A DNA stretch of 64,000 bases, from contig OY821614.1 in the NCBI GenBank assembly GCA_963682085.1, positions 1,178,001-1,242,000 on the forward strand, written 5' to 3'. Shown piece by piece: positions 17,584-27,215 of the stretch; the first letter of the stretch is position 1, and each line of letters begins with the position of its first letter. Below the pieces are notes generated by a model that was given only the letters and a program-made list of their open reading frames with translations, had not been told where the DNA came from and did not search any database. This stretch comes from Thiodubiliella sp900128405 (GTDB taxonomy: Bacteria > Pseudomonadota > Gammaproteobacteria > PS1 > Pseudothioglobaceae). The position numbers and the translations under genes were made by a program.

Positions 17584-18042
17584 TTAACCACCATTTTCAT
17601 CAACACAAGAAAAGTATGCACTCCATCTATTAGGAGAAAATACTGTACCAAGTGCATCTATCGGGCCAGTATTCTCTAAATAATTGCCAACTTTTGCTTT
17701 TTTAAAGACGCTAACATTGCTATCAGATAAACCCAATTTTTCTTGACAAGCAAGATGTGAGCCAACAGAAACCATTCTTCCGCCTACAGTTAATTTCGTT
17801 GTTCCTAAAGTTTGATTATTAATAGAAAGACTTTGATTGCCAATAACAAGTGGATTTTGAATACCAACAGAAGGGGCTTTATCGTTAGTAACAGAGGGAG
17901 CTTGATTGCCAACAAGTAATTCGCTACTGGGTATTACTACTTCTAATGACTCTACTGGACCTTGGTCACGATCATCGCCGCCTGCCATAACGCCTGTTGC
18001 CAAAGTAACTGCCACTACAAAATTTAAAGTATGTTTCATCAT
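17584..18042 (-). CDS. Secreted protein with Asn/Gln-rich repeats, unknown
   Basis: This 152-residue protein has a signal peptide (MKHTLNFVVAVTLATGVMAG, probable cleavage after MAG). After a short acidic segment comes a run of related units ending in -APSV, -PLVI, -SLSI and -TLGT, built on VGNQAPS, IGNQSLS and NNQTL. The C-terminal domain of about 70 residues has two Cys (ACQEK and FSCVD). A GGAGAG ribosome site precedes two adjacent ATGs (18042 and 18039). I do not recognise the family. The repeated part suggests a small beta-structured periplasmic or surface protein. Confidence 0.7.
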   Translation of the reverse strand: MMKHTLNFVVAVTLATGVMAGGDDRDQGPVESLEVVIPSSELLVGNQAPSVTNDKAPSVGIQNPLVIGNQSLSINNQTLGTTKLTVGGRMVSVGSHLACQEKLGLSDSNVSVFKKAKVGNYLENTGPIDALGTVFSPNRWSAYFSCVDENGG

Positions 18043-18111
18043 TTTATCTCTCCAAGTAATTTAAAATTATAATCTTTTATTAGGCAGTATTTTATATTAC
18101 TATAACACCCT

Positions 18112-19068
18112 ATGATTAATAATTTTACAAAACAATCTCTACAAGCAAAACTGCCCTCTATAAGTGACGAATTACTCAGTGTATCAAAGCAAACATTGGC
18201 TGTTAATAATGGTAATATCCCCAAATGGGAAGCCGCCATTAACGAAATTAAAAAACAACCCAAAGGTAGCATTGATTATCAAGCACCTTATTTAACCATT
18301 CACACCAAAAATAACAATATTGAAGCTCTGCAACAATCCCTAAAACTGTTAATGCCATGGCGTAAAGGCCCCTATCAAATAGGTGATTTACAACTTGATA
18401 GCGAATGGCGTGGCGATCTAAAATGGGATAGAGTGCTACCTTATATTCAGCCACTAAAAGGAAAAACTGTGCTAGATGTTGGTTCTGGCAATGGTTATTT
18501 CACTTATTTAATGGCACTAGCAGGGGCAGAAATTGCATTGGGAATTGAGCCGTTTTTATTATTTAATTACCAATTCCAAGCAATGCAAACTTTAATAAAT
18601 AACCCACTGAATGCGTTTGTTCTACCACTCAAACTAGAACAAATACCAGGAAAACCGTTATTTGATACTGTGTTTTCAATGGGGGTTTTGTATCATCAAA
18701 AAAACCATTTATTACATTTGCAACAACTTAAAACTGTGTTGGCAGAGGATGGCGAATTAATTTTAGAAACTTTGATTATTGACGAAAAACAGGGTGAACA
18801 AATTATTCCTCAAGACCGTTACGCTAAAATGCGCAATGTTTGGTGTTTACCATCAACAAACACACTGCACACTTGGCTAAAAAGGGTTGGCTTCAAAAAA
18901 ATAAAACTGGTCGATGTAACAAAAACCACACCCGAAGAGCAGCGAGCTACACATTGGATTGGCGACAATACACAATCGCTCAAAGATTTTTTAGACCCTA
19001 ATGATGATTACTTAACTATTGAAGGTTTGCCCGCACCTAAACGGGCTATTTTTGTTTGTCAAAAATAA
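18112..19068 (+). CDS. cmoB: tRNA U34 carboxymethyltransferase CmoB
   Basis: CmoB transfers the carboxymethyl group of carboxy-SAM to 5-hydroxyuridine at the wobble position of several tRNAs. The 318-residue protein matches the family over its length, with MPWRKGPYQIGDL, DSEWRGDLKWDRV, SAM-site motif TVLDVGSGNGYFTY, GVLYHQKNHL and TTPEEQRATHWI. CmoA, which makes carboxy-SAM, is not adjacent. It is divergent from the secreted-protein gene. Confidence 0.95.
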   Translation: MINNFTKQSLQAKLPSISDELLSVSKQTLAVNNGNIPKWEAAINEIKKQPKGSIDYQAPYLTIHTKNNNIEALQQSLKLLMPWRKGPYQIGDLQLDSEWRGDLKWDRVLPYIQPLKGKTVLDVGSGNGYFTYLMALAGAEIALGIEPFLLFNYQFQAMQTLINNPLNAFVLPLKLEQIPGKPLFDTVFSMGVLYHQKNHLLHLQQLKTVLAEDGELILETLIIDEKQGEQIIPQDRYAKMRNVWCLPSTNTLHTWLKRVGFKKIKLVDVTKTTPEEQRATHWIGDNTQSLKDFLDPNDDYLTIEGLPAPKRAIFVCQK

Positions 19069-19108
19069 ATTGAGGGGTATAATTATTTCCTTTTTAATTT
19101 AAATTATT

Positions 19109-20005
19109 ATGACTTTTCGCTCACTCTTAATGGCAATACTGTTATTTGCCACAAATGCCTTAGCAACGCCTAATATCGTGGTTAGTATTAAACCTATTCA
19201 TTCTATTGTCAGCAGTCTAACGCAAGGAATAACAGAACCAAAATTATTACTAACAGCCAATCAATCGCCAGAACATGCCTATTTAAAACCTTCTCAATTA
19301 TCTTTATTAAATCAGGCAGATTTGACTATTTTTATTCACCCTATTTTTGAAAGTGGATTGAAAAAAGCAATGGACAACCTTAGCGCTAACAAAAAATTCA
19401 TTATTGGCAATATAAAAAATATTTTTCTTATTCATAACAAAGAAGATGAAGAACATGAAGGCGAAGAACAAGAGCATAGTGAACATCAAGAAGCAACTAA
19501 CTATCACCTTTGGTTAGATGTAAATAATATGCAAATATTTGCAAAAAAGTTAATTGAGAAATTGATTAAAATTGACCCTAATAACCAATCAAACTACACG
19601 ACCAATTTAAACAAATTTAATAAAGATTTGAACAAACTCAAACAAGACATTAATCAAAAACTATCCGTTTATAAGTCCAAAGTAATTGTAAGTTATTCCA
19701 ATACTTTTGATTATTTTACCAATGCCAATCAATTAAAAAAATCAGTCAACATTACCAGTTATCATGGCGAAAGATTGAGCATATTTAAAATGCTTAAGGC
19801 CAGAAAAATCATGAAGAATACACAAACGAAATGCCTACTTGCCACCACAGAAGTGCCAAAAAAACGCATCAATTCACTCATTGAAGACTTAAATATAAAT
19901 TCGGAAAATATAGATATCATAGGCTTTGATATAGCACAGGGCACTAAACACTATTTTAAATTAATGCGTAATATTACTAATAAAACCATTCAATGCCTCA
20001 AGTAA
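19109..20005 (+). CDS. znuA: ZnuA-like zinc ABC transporter substrate-binding protein
   Basis: This periplasmic metal-binding protein of the cluster A-1 family has 298 residues and a signal peptide ending NALAT. IVVSIKPIHSIVSSLTQG is the family's first strand and helix. EHAYLKPSQ contains the first zinc His. An acidic His-rich loop (EDEEHEGEEQEHSEHQE) precedes YHLWLDV, with the second His, and YHGERLS supplies a third. The loop is typical of ZnuA and may collect zinc. ZnuB and ZnuC are not adjacent; the next gene is bioC, whose start overlaps the stop by 13 bp. Confidence 0.85.
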   Translation: MTFRSLLMAILLFATNALATPNIVVSIKPIHSIVSSLTQGITEPKLLLTANQSPEHAYLKPSQLSLLNQADLTIFIHPIFESGLKKAMDNLSANKKFIIGNIKNIFLIHNKEDEEHEGEEQEHSEHQEATNYHLWLDVNNMQIFAKKLIEKLIKIDPNNQSNYTTNLNKFNKDLNKLKQDINQKLSVYKSKVIVSYSNTFDYFTNANQLKKSVNITSYHGERLSIFKMLKARKIMKNTQTKCLLATTEVPKKRINSLIEDLNINSENIDIIGFDIAQGTKHYFKLMRNITNKTIQCLK

Positions 20006-20772
20006 GATCGGCCTTTAATAAAGCATCCTCCCGATATAACGAAAGTGCTTTTTTGCAAAAAGAAATCGCCAAGCGTCTTGATGCAAAATTGGAAGTGATT
20101 GCTGGCAATACAGAAATTGTTTTAGATTTAGGTGCAGGCACAGGTTTACTATCCCAACCTTTGTTAACACGCTTTCCAGATTCAAAAATCATCTGCCTAG
20201 ATTTTGCTCAAGAAGCCCTAAAAAAAAACCCAACAAAAAATAAATTGTGTGCCGATGCCAATCATTTACCTCTGTCAAACAATTGTGTAGATATTATCAT
20301 TTCTAACTTAATGATGCAATGGTGTGGCAATCTGAATCAACTGTTTTCGGAATGTCATCGTGTACTTAAAAATGATGGGCTAATACTATTTTCCACCTTT
20401 GGCCCCGACACACTTAAAGAACTTAAAAAAAGCTGGGCAGTGGTTGACAATCAAACCCATGTTAACTCATTCATCGATATGCACGACATCGGCGATCAAT
20501 TATTACAAAATAGCTTTCAATCGCCAATAATGGAAATGGAAACCCTAACTCTAACTTACCAAACAGTAACAGATTTATTAAGAGACCTAAAAGCCATCGG
20601 TGCACAAACTGTTAACACCCGCTCTAAATCACTCACAGGTAAAAATAAGTTCCAATCAATGATGAAAATGTATGAATCTTATCGCCAAGATGGAAAACTA
20701 CCCGCCACTTACGAGGTAATTTATGGACATGCTTGGAAGCGAATAAAGGAGATTGACTTGATTCAATATTGA
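19993..20772 (+). CDS. bioC: Malonyl-ACP O-methyltransferase BioC
   Basis: BioC methylates malonyl-ACP so that fatty acid synthesis can build the pimeloyl chain of biotin. The 259-residue SAM enzyme has FNKASSRYNESAFLQKEI at the start, motif I VLDLGAGTGLLS, DFAQEAL, SNLMMQWC and ILFSTFGPDTLKEL, all diagnostic. No other bio gene is nearby. Its start lies within the end of the znuA-like gene. Confidence 0.93.
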   Translation: MPQVRSAFNKASSRYNESAFLQKEIAKRLDAKLEVIAGNTEIVLDLGAGTGLLSQPLLTRFPDSKIICLDFAQEALKKNPTKNKLCADANHLPLSNNCVDIIISNLMMQWCGNLNQLFSECHRVLKNDGLILFSTFGPDTLKELKKSWAVVDNQTHVNSFIDMHDIGDQLLQNSFQSPIMEMETLTLTYQTVTDLLRDLKAIGAQTVNTRSKSLTGKNKFQSMMKMYESYRQDGKLPATYEVIYGHAWKRIKEIDLIQY

Positions 20773-20994
20773 GTGTTTAAGACATATGCCTAACATTATT
20801 TTTTTACTACTAACTATAAAAATTCAGCAACTCAAGACCATAATTTAATTTTTCTTATTTTAAATCCATTAAACTAAACAAACAAACCTTAGTGCAAATT
20901 ACTAGTAAACATAACACCCTTCTTCAAAACCCACAAAACTGAAAGAAAATCTTTCTTGCTAACGCATAAATTACTATGAGACCTTCTAAAGTTG

Positions 20995-22449
20995 TTAAAA
21001 AAGGGATAGTGCCAACTTCATCCAAAAATCTGGGAACAAACCAACCACCAAAATTAGCACAGCATTAATAGATAAAATCAGTTTCATATCTATTGGTGCT
21101 GAGAGGTTGATTTCTTTATCAGGTGCTTCAAAATACATAGATTTGATAATTTGTAGATAATAATACGCACTGATAACAGCAAATACAACGGCAATAATTG
21201 CCACAATAATCATACCACTAGAAACGACTTGTTGTAAGATGAGTAATTTTGCATAAAAGCCGATGAATGGTGGCATACCTGCCATTGATAGCATAACAAT
21301 TAACATCATTAAGGCAAACCAAGGTGAGTGCTTACTAAGTCCTTTGTAGTCGCTAATCAAATCTGCTTCAAAACCTTTTTTGTTGAGTAAAATGATAACG
21401 CCGAATGCCGCTAAACTCATTAACACATAAGCCAAAATATAGAATACTGCGGCACCATAACCGCTAACTACACCTGTGGAGAAGCCTAACAAGACAAAGC
21501 CAATATGAGAGATGGTTGAATAGGCTAGCAAGCGTTTGATGTTAGTTTGTAGTAATGCTACAATTGAACCCAATGCAATAGACAAAATCGCTAACATCAT
21601 AAACAAATCTGACCAATAAGATTGCATCATGCCCAAGCCATCAACCAGCAAACGCACCAACATTGCAACTGCAGCAATTTTTGGCACGGTTGAAATAAAC
21701 ATTGTTACTGAAGTTGGTGCACCTTGATACACATCTGGCACCCACATATGAAACGGCACAGCACCCAGTTTAAAGGCAATGCCAATAACCAAAAACACCA
21801 AGCCAAAGTTAAGCACCAAAATGTCTCTTGAGGCTAAAGTTGCACTGCTGGAAAATGCCATAATCTCGCCAATATTAAGACTGCCACTGATGCCATAAAT
21901 CATACTCATACCATACAACAATAAACCCGATGCAATTGCACCTAATACAAAATATTTAAGTGCCGCTTCAACTGCCTCCGACCTATCACGAGCAATGGCG
22001 ATTAAAGTATAAAGCGATAGAGATAAAATTTCTAAACCTAAATACAAAGTTAGCAAACTATAACCCGATACCATTACCATCATGCCCAATATTGATAACA
22101 TTATCAAAACAAAATACTCGCCCCTAAATAAGGTATGTTGCAACAGATAATGGCGTGAATAAACCATTGCCACCATGGCTGACACCATCAAAAAGACTTT
22201 AAATACTGATGCCATATCGTCCAATACAAATGAACCACCCAAAATAATTGTTTCGGGTTGTCCAATCAGGTTAAACGCCAGCACGCCAGTAATAAGCAAA
22301 CTTATTTGTGTTAAGTAATAAGTAACTTGCTTAAATGGCTTTGTTAAAAATAAATCTAATAACAAGATAATAACAATGGCACTTAATAAAAAGATTTCTG
22401 GCAAAATTGCCGTCAACGAAGTGGTGTCAAATTGGAAAGTATTTATCAT
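20995..22449 (-). CDS. nuoN: NADH-quinone oxidoreductase subunit N
   Basis: One of the three antiporter-like proton-pumping subunits of complex I (484 residues, about 14 membrane helices). AFKLGAVPFHMWVPDVYQGAP and KRLLAYSTISHIGFVL hold the conserved Lys and neighbouring residues of the proton channel. It is the last gene of the nuo operon and overlaps nuoM by 4 bp. The 222 bp beyond it hold no gene that I can see. Confidence 0.97.
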   Translation of the reverse strand: MINTFQFDTTSLTAILPEIFLLSAIVIILLLDLFLTKPFKQVTYYLTQISLLITGVLAFNLIGQPETIILGGSFVLDDMASVFKVFLMVSAMVAMVYSRHYLLQHTLFRGEYFVLIMLSILGMMVMVSGYSLLTLYLGLEILSLSLYTLIAIARDRSEAVEAALKYFVLGAIASGLLLYGMSMIYGISGSLNIGEIMAFSSSATLASRDILVLNFGLVFLVIGIAFKLGAVPFHMWVPDVYQGAPTSVTMFISTVPKIAAVAMLVRLLVDGLGMMQSYWSDLFMMLAILSIALGSIVALLQTNIKRLLAYSTISHIGFVLLGFSTGVVSGYGAAVFYILAYVLMSLAAFGVIILLNKKGFEADLISDYKGLSKHSPWFALMMLIVMLSMAGMPPFIGFYAKLLILQQVVSSGMIIVAIIAVVFAVISAYYYLQIIKSMYFEAPDKEINLSAPIDMKLILSINAVLILVVGLFPDFWMKLALSLF

Positions 22450-23951
22450 AATTTTGAGGCTAATGCCTGATGTAATAAGTGGTCAATTGAAACATGTATA
22501 ACCTCAATCACTGGTTGCGGATATAAACCCATAATTAGCACGGCCAGTGCCAAGATTGCTAAAATTGAAAATTCACGACCATTAATATCGTTAAGCGTTT
22601 GGACGGCTGGATTAGTGATTTTACCCCAAAATACCCGTTTTACCATCCACAGCGTATAAGCCGCACCAACAATCAGTGTCGTTGCCGCTAATACAGCATA
22701 CCAAATATTTGCTTGCACAGCACCTAAAATTACCATAAACTCACCCACAAAACCTGAGGTTCCCGGTAATCCTGCATTCGCCATTGCAAATAAAACAGCA
22801 AAGCCAGTGAACTTAGGCATGGTGTTAATCACACCGCCATAGGTTGAAATCTCTCTTGAGTGTAAACGGTCATACAATACACCAACCACTAAGAACATTG
22901 CAGCTGAAATAAAACCATGTGAAATCATTTGCACCATTGCACCTTCCAAACCAAGGAATGCGCCTTCTGGGCTATTTGGATTGTAGGCTAAAAATAATGC
23001 AAACACACCCAGCGTAACAAAACCCATATGTGAGATTGATGAATAGGCAATCAATTTCTTCATATCTCGTTGCACCAAAGCCACAAAACCAATATAGACA
23101 ATAGCAATCAATGACAAGGTAATCATTACACCCGAAAATTGCAAAGACGCATCAGGCGTAATCGGCAATGAAAAACGGAAAAAGCCATAACCGCCCATTT
23201 TCAACATAATGGCCGCCAAAATAACAGAGCCGCCAGTTGGTGCTTGTACATGTGCATCAGGTAACCAAGTATGCACAGGAAACATTGGCACTTTCACCGC
23301 AAATGCCATAAAGAACGCCCAGAAAATCCATGCCTGTTCTGCCACTGTCAAACTAAGGTCGTGCATATCTAAAATTGAAAACGAGCCACTTTTGTTATAC
23401 ATATAAATCAAAGACACCAGCATAAATACCGAACCTAAAAAAGTATATAAGAAGAATTTAATCGCTGCATAAACACGATTATCGCCCCCCCAAATACCCA
23501 CAATCAGTAACATTGGAATGAGTGACGCCTCCCAAAAAGCATAAAATAAAATTGCGTCAAGGGATGAGAATACACCAATAATCAAGCCCTCCATCATTAA
23601 AAATGCCGCCATATAATGCGCTGGTCGCTTTTGAATAACTTCCCAACCTGCGGCAATCACCAAGATAGTGGAAAAAGTTGTCAAGATAATTAACGGCATA
23701 GAAATACCATCAACGCCCAAATGATAATAAATGTTAAAGTATGTAATCCAACTACTTTTCTCGGCAAACTGCATCAAATGCGTTGACGAATCAAAGCCCG
23801 TCCATAAACTCAACGACATCACAAACACCAAAATCGAAATCGCCAAACTCACCCAACGAGCCGTAACTGCTCGCTCATTGCCCAATAAAATAACCAATCC
23901 GCCACCAAAAATTGGCAACCAAATTAACAAACTAAGTATAGAATTTTCCAT
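22446..23951 (-). CDS. nuoM: NADH-quinone oxidoreductase subunit M
   Basis: Antiporter-like proton-pumping subunit (501 residues) of the complex I membrane arm. The conserved Glu lies in YAFWEASLIPM, a conserved Lys in AVKVPMFPVHTWLPDAHVQA, and KKLIAYSSISHMGFVTLG follows. It starts 2 bp after nuoL ends. Confidence 0.97.
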   Translation of the reverse strand: MENSILSLLIWLPIFGGGLVILLGNERAVTARWVSLAISILVFVMSLSLWTGFDSSTHLMQFAEKSSWITYFNIYYHLGVDGISMPLIILTTFSTILVIAAGWEVIQKRPAHYMAAFLMMEGLIIGVFSSLDAILFYAFWEASLIPMLLIVGIWGGDNRVYAAIKFFLYTFLGSVFMLVSLIYMYNKSGSFSILDMHDLSLTVAEQAWIFWAFFMAFAVKVPMFPVHTWLPDAHVQAPTGGSVILAAIMLKMGGYGFFRFSLPITPDASLQFSGVMITLSLIAIVYIGFVALVQRDMKKLIAYSSISHMGFVTLGVFALFLAYNPNSPEGAFLGLEGAMVQMISHGFISAAMFLVVGVLYDRLHSREISTYGGVINTMPKFTGFAVLFAMANAGLPGTSGFVGEFMVILGAVQANIWYAVLAATTLIVGAAYTLWMVKRVFWGKITNPAVQTLNDINGREFSILAILALAVLIMGLYPQPVIEVIHVSIDHLLHQALASKL

Positions 23952-23953
23952 AA

Positions 23954-25915
23954 TTAAATCACCAGCAATGGATTGTTACCCATAAACAGCGTCCAAGTTA
24001 AAATAATCAATAAACTAAAAATCATAAAAAAAGCATAATGATAAACATAGCCCGTTTGAATTGGGCGAACTATAGAAGCAATAAAGCCAACAAATTTGGC
24101 ACTACCGTTTACTATAATAGAATCAATAAGAGCGGAATCTGAAATTTTCCATAAAAAATTGCCTAGTTTTTTAATGCCCTTTACAAATACAATCTCATTA
24201 AAACGATCAAACCCATATAAAGATTGCAATACATAATCAATAATAGAGAATTTTTTCTGCACCCAATCTGCCCACTGAGTTCGATAAATTGAGAATATCC
24301 AAGCCGTTGCAATACCGCCAATCATCATCCAAAATGGCACAGTTTGCACTGCATGAAAAATCATTGCTGTTGCCCCATGGAATTCATTACGCAACCCAGC
24401 CATTGGCAAATGGCTTGATGTAACAGTAATAGCATTGTCCAGCCAACCCATAAATAACATCGGTTCAATAGTAAAATAACCAATAATTGCCGAAGGGATT
24501 GCTAACATTATTAGCGGAATCGTAATTGACAACGGCGACTCATGCAAATGACTTTCGGTATGAGGGTCAACACGCGATTGACCATGAAATACCAAGAAAA
24601 ACAATCTCAATGAGTAAAATGCCGTAATGAAAACACCTGCAACCACAGCATAATAAACCCAATCAGCATACGGTAAATTGGAAAAATGCACTGCTTCGAT
24701 AATCATATCTTTCGAATAAAATCCCGAAAAACCCGGAAAGCCAATAAGTGCCAAAGTGCCAACCAGACCTGTCCAATAAGTAATGGGCATTTTCTTACGC
24801 AAACCACCCATTTTACGAATGTCTTGTTGGTGGTGCATTGCCACAATCACCGAACCTGCACCCAAAAATAATAATGCCTTAAAAAATGCGTGCGTCATTA
24901 GGTGGAAAATTGCCACTGAATAAGCACTCACACCTAAAGCAACTGTCATATAACCCAACTGCGATAAGGTTGAATACGCCACCACTTTCTTAATGTCATT
25001 TTGCACAATACCAAGTAATCCCATAAACAAGGCTGTAATTGCACCCACAATCATCACCACAGTAAGTGCCACATCGCTCATTTCAAACATCGGCGACATG
25101 CGTGATACCATAAATATTCCTGCTGTTACCATGGTAGCAGCGTGAATAAGTGCTGAAATAGGTGTTGGGCCTTCCATTGAACCTGGCAACCACACATGGA
25201 GTGGCACTTGTGCTGATTTCCCCATTGCACCAACGAACAATAACAAACAAATCACGGTAATTAAATCCATACCCCAAAGTTGCTGATTTAGCGTGTTATC
25301 AAGACTGGAAAAAACCTCTGCATAATCAAGTGAGCCACTAAATGCCAATACCAAGCCAATGCCCAATAAAAAACCAAAATCGCCCACACGATTTACCAAA
25401 AAGGCTTTCAAATTCGCCTCAATAGCACTTTCTTTGTGATGCCAAAAACCAATCAACAAGTAAGAAACCAAACCTACCGCCTCCCAACCAAAGAACAATT
25501 GCATAAAATTATTGCTCATAACCAACATAAACATTGAAAAAGTGAACAAGGAAATATAACTAAAAAATTTGGTATAGTCTTTATCATCGTGCATATAACC
25601 AATGGTGTAAATATGCACCATTAATGACACAAATGACACCACGACCAACATTACTGCTGTTAAATTATCCACCAAAAACCCAACACTAATGTTCAACTCA
25701 CCAATCTGCATCCAAGTATAGAGGTTTTGATTAAAAATCGCACCTTGTTCTAGCACATGATAATTAAAAACCATAAGGGCAAGCACTGTAGAAACTAACA
25801 CCCCTAAAACAGTAATAGTGTGCGTTGCTGTGCGACCTAGCGTGCGACCAAAGAAGCCTGCGATAATAGCACCCAATAAAGGTGAAAGTGCAATTGTTAA
25901 GTAAAAGTTTTCCAT
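23954..25915 (-). CDS. nuoL: NADH-quinone oxidoreductase subunit L
   Basis: The distal antiporter-like subunit (653 residues) with the long C-terminal lateral helix that runs along the membrane arm. Visible are FFGWEAVGLVSYLLIGFW, GKSAQVPLHVWLPGSMEGPT and KKVVAYSTLSQLGYM. It follows a DUF2442-like gene by 3 bp instead of following nuoK directly. Confidence 0.97.
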   Translation of the reverse strand: MENFYLTIALSPLLGAIIAGFFGRTLGRTATHTITVLGVLVSTVLALMVFNYHVLEQGAIFNQNLYTWMQIGELNISVGFLVDNLTAVMLVVVSFVSLMVHIYTIGYMHDDKDYTKFFSYISLFTFSMFMLVMSNNFMQLFFGWEAVGLVSYLLIGFWHHKESAIEANLKAFLVNRVGDFGFLLGIGLVLAFSGSLDYAEVFSSLDNTLNQQLWGMDLITVICLLLFVGAMGKSAQVPLHVWLPGSMEGPTPISALIHAATMVTAGIFMVSRMSPMFEMSDVALTVVMIVGAITALFMGLLGIVQNDIKKVVAYSTLSQLGYMTVALGVSAYSVAIFHLMTHAFFKALLFLGAGSVIVAMHHQQDIRKMGGLRKKMPITYWTGLVGTLALIGFPGFSGFYSKDMIIEAVHFSNLPYADWVYYAVVAGVFITAFYSLRLFFLVFHGQSRVDPHTESHLHESPLSITIPLIMLAIPSAIIGYFTIEPMLFMGWLDNAITVTSSHLPMAGLRNEFHGATAMIFHAVQTVPFWMMIGGIATAWIFSIYRTQWADWVQKKFSIIDYVLQSLYGFDRFNEIVFVKGIKKLGNFLWKISDSALIDSIIVNGSAKFVGFIASIVRPIQTGYVYHYAFFMIFSLLIILTWTLFMGNNPLLVI

Positions 25916-25918
25916 AGT

Positions 25919-26161
25919 TTATTGATTTTTAATATCATAAATAATCGTATCAGAGCTAAAATTTTGCCCATTTTTCCATTTTATGCCATATGTAGTGGCA
26001 ACGACTGAACCAAAATAACCTGTGTTTTTAAGTGCTTGAAAAACACCAAGATTTAAACAAGCTTTAACATTAAAAATACCTAAAATATTAGGCATCCCAA
26101 CTTTAATTAAATAGCCATTCAAGGGCTTTGTATTTAGCTCTTCTTGGTAAAACTTTATCAT
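25919..26161 (-). CDS. DUF2442-like small protein inside the nuo operon
   Basis: This 80-residue protein has the DUF2442 pattern: a hydrophobic first half (GIFNVKACLNLGVFQALKN), then YFGSVVATTYGIKWKNGQNF and SSDTIIYDI, matching the family's F-x-plk-x-x-yF and W-x-nG-x-dl-x-x-DtlYe signature. Members are soluble proteins of unknown function, often next to DUF4160 genes in arrangements reminiscent of toxin-antitoxin pairs; no DUF4160 is visible here. It lies 2 bp after nuoK and 3 bp before nuoL on the same strand, so it must be co-transcribed. It is not a complex I subunit. The family call is from memory of the pattern. Confidence 0.6.
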   Translation of the reverse strand: MIKFYQEELNTKPLNGYLIKVGMPNILGIFNVKACLNLGVFQALKNTGYFGSVVATTYGIKWKNGQNFSSDTIIYDIKNQ

Positions 26162-26163
26162 AC

Positions 26164-26469
26164 CTACCCTCTCAAACTGTTAGTAACATCAACACTAATA
26201 GAGCCTTTGTTTCTAAACAATAAAGTTAGAATTGCCAACCCAATTGCAACTTCTGCCGCTGCCACTGTTAAAATGAAGAAAACAAAAATCTGCCCCGCTT
26301 CATTGCCTAAAAAATATGAAAAAGCAATAAAATTCGTATTCACCGCCACCAAAATCAACTCAACACACATTAATAAAGTAATAATATTGGTTCGATTGAC
26401 AAAAATACCAACCAAGCCAATACAGAAAATAATGGCACTCAGAATTAAATAATCACTCAAACTAATCAT
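26164..26469 (-). CDS. nuoK: NADH-quinone oxidoreductase subunit K
   Basis: Small membrane subunit (101 residues, three helices) that with NuoA and NuoJ links the quinone site to the pumps. The conserved membrane Glu lies in LLMCVELILVAVN, and a second in AAAEVAIGLAIL. It overlaps nuoJ by 4 bp. Confidence 0.96.
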   Translation of the reverse strand: MISLSDYLILSAIIFCIGLVGIFVNRTNIITLLMCVELILVAVNTNFIAFSYFLGNEAGQIFVFFILTVAAAEVAIGLAILTLLFRNKGSISVDVTNSLRG

Positions 26470-27080
26470 GATTTTCCTCCTTTATCCGGCGTAACAATGG
26501 AAACCAAACGCACCCTGTCTTTGGCTTTAACACTAACTTGTTCTGCAATATTTTGACTCTTACGATTGCCTTCATTTTTATGCACTAAGGTAATCGCTGC
26601 AATAATTGCAATTAACAACAATACCGCCGCCAATTCAAATGGATAAACATAATCAGTATAAAGTTGCATCGCCAAAACAGTAATATTACTATAATCCGCC
26701 GCATGCCTTGCTGGTGCCGCTATCACTTCTAAACCAAATTGATTAGAACCTAATACCAACGCCATTTCTGCCACAATAATGATTGCCACAACCAAGCCAA
26801 GTGGCAGATAACCTGCAAACTTCGCTCGTAAGGTGGATTTATCAATATTCAGCATCTTAATGACAAACAAAAACAGCACCATCACTGCACCAACATACAC
26901 CAAAATCAAAGTAATTGCCAAAAACTCTGCTTCCAATAAAATCCAAATACTTGCTGCAGAAAAGAAAGACAAAATTAAAAACAGCACAGCTTTTGCCGCA
27001 TTACGCGAAAAAATCATCGCTAACGAACTGGCAATAAACCAAAACGAGAAAACATAAAATAATATTTGATCAAATGTCAT
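26466..27080 (-). CDS. nuoJ: NADH-quinone oxidoreductase subunit J
   Basis: Membrane subunit (204 residues, five helices) with the LVYVGAVMVLFLFVIKML segment, which holds the pi-bulge helix of complex I. A basic C-terminal tail follows. Upstream in the operon, 135 bp separate it from a HEPN toxin gene, the largest gap inside the cluster apart from the one before nuoD. Confidence 0.95.
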   Translation of the reverse strand: MTFDQILFYVFSFWFIASSLAMIFSRNAAKAVLFLILSFFSAASIWILLEAEFLAITLILVYVGAVMVLFLFVIKMLNIDKSTLRAKFAGYLPLGLVVAIIIVAEMALVLGSNQFGLEVIAAPARHAADYSNITVLAMQLYTDYVYPFELAAVLLLIAIIAAITLVHKNEGNRKSQNIAEQVSVKAKDRVRLVSIVTPDKGGKS

Positions 27081-27215
27081 AACCTACCTTTATTAATTAC
27101 TTTTTATTGATAACCCTTATCTCAAAAACACATAAACTGCTATCACTTCTCGTGTTGCAGTTTATACGCTGCCATACCTTTGTCCGCCTTATAACATCAC
27201 TAAAATAGTGTTTTG
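27081..27215. other. Gap between HEPN gene and nuoJ with a hairpin
   Basis: These 135 bp contain a 9-bp inverted repeat ATAAACTGC / GCAGTTTAT (27132-27140 and 27157-27165). It could be a processing or attenuation structure between the inserted module and nuoJ. No ORF or clear promoter was seen. Confidence 0.3.
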
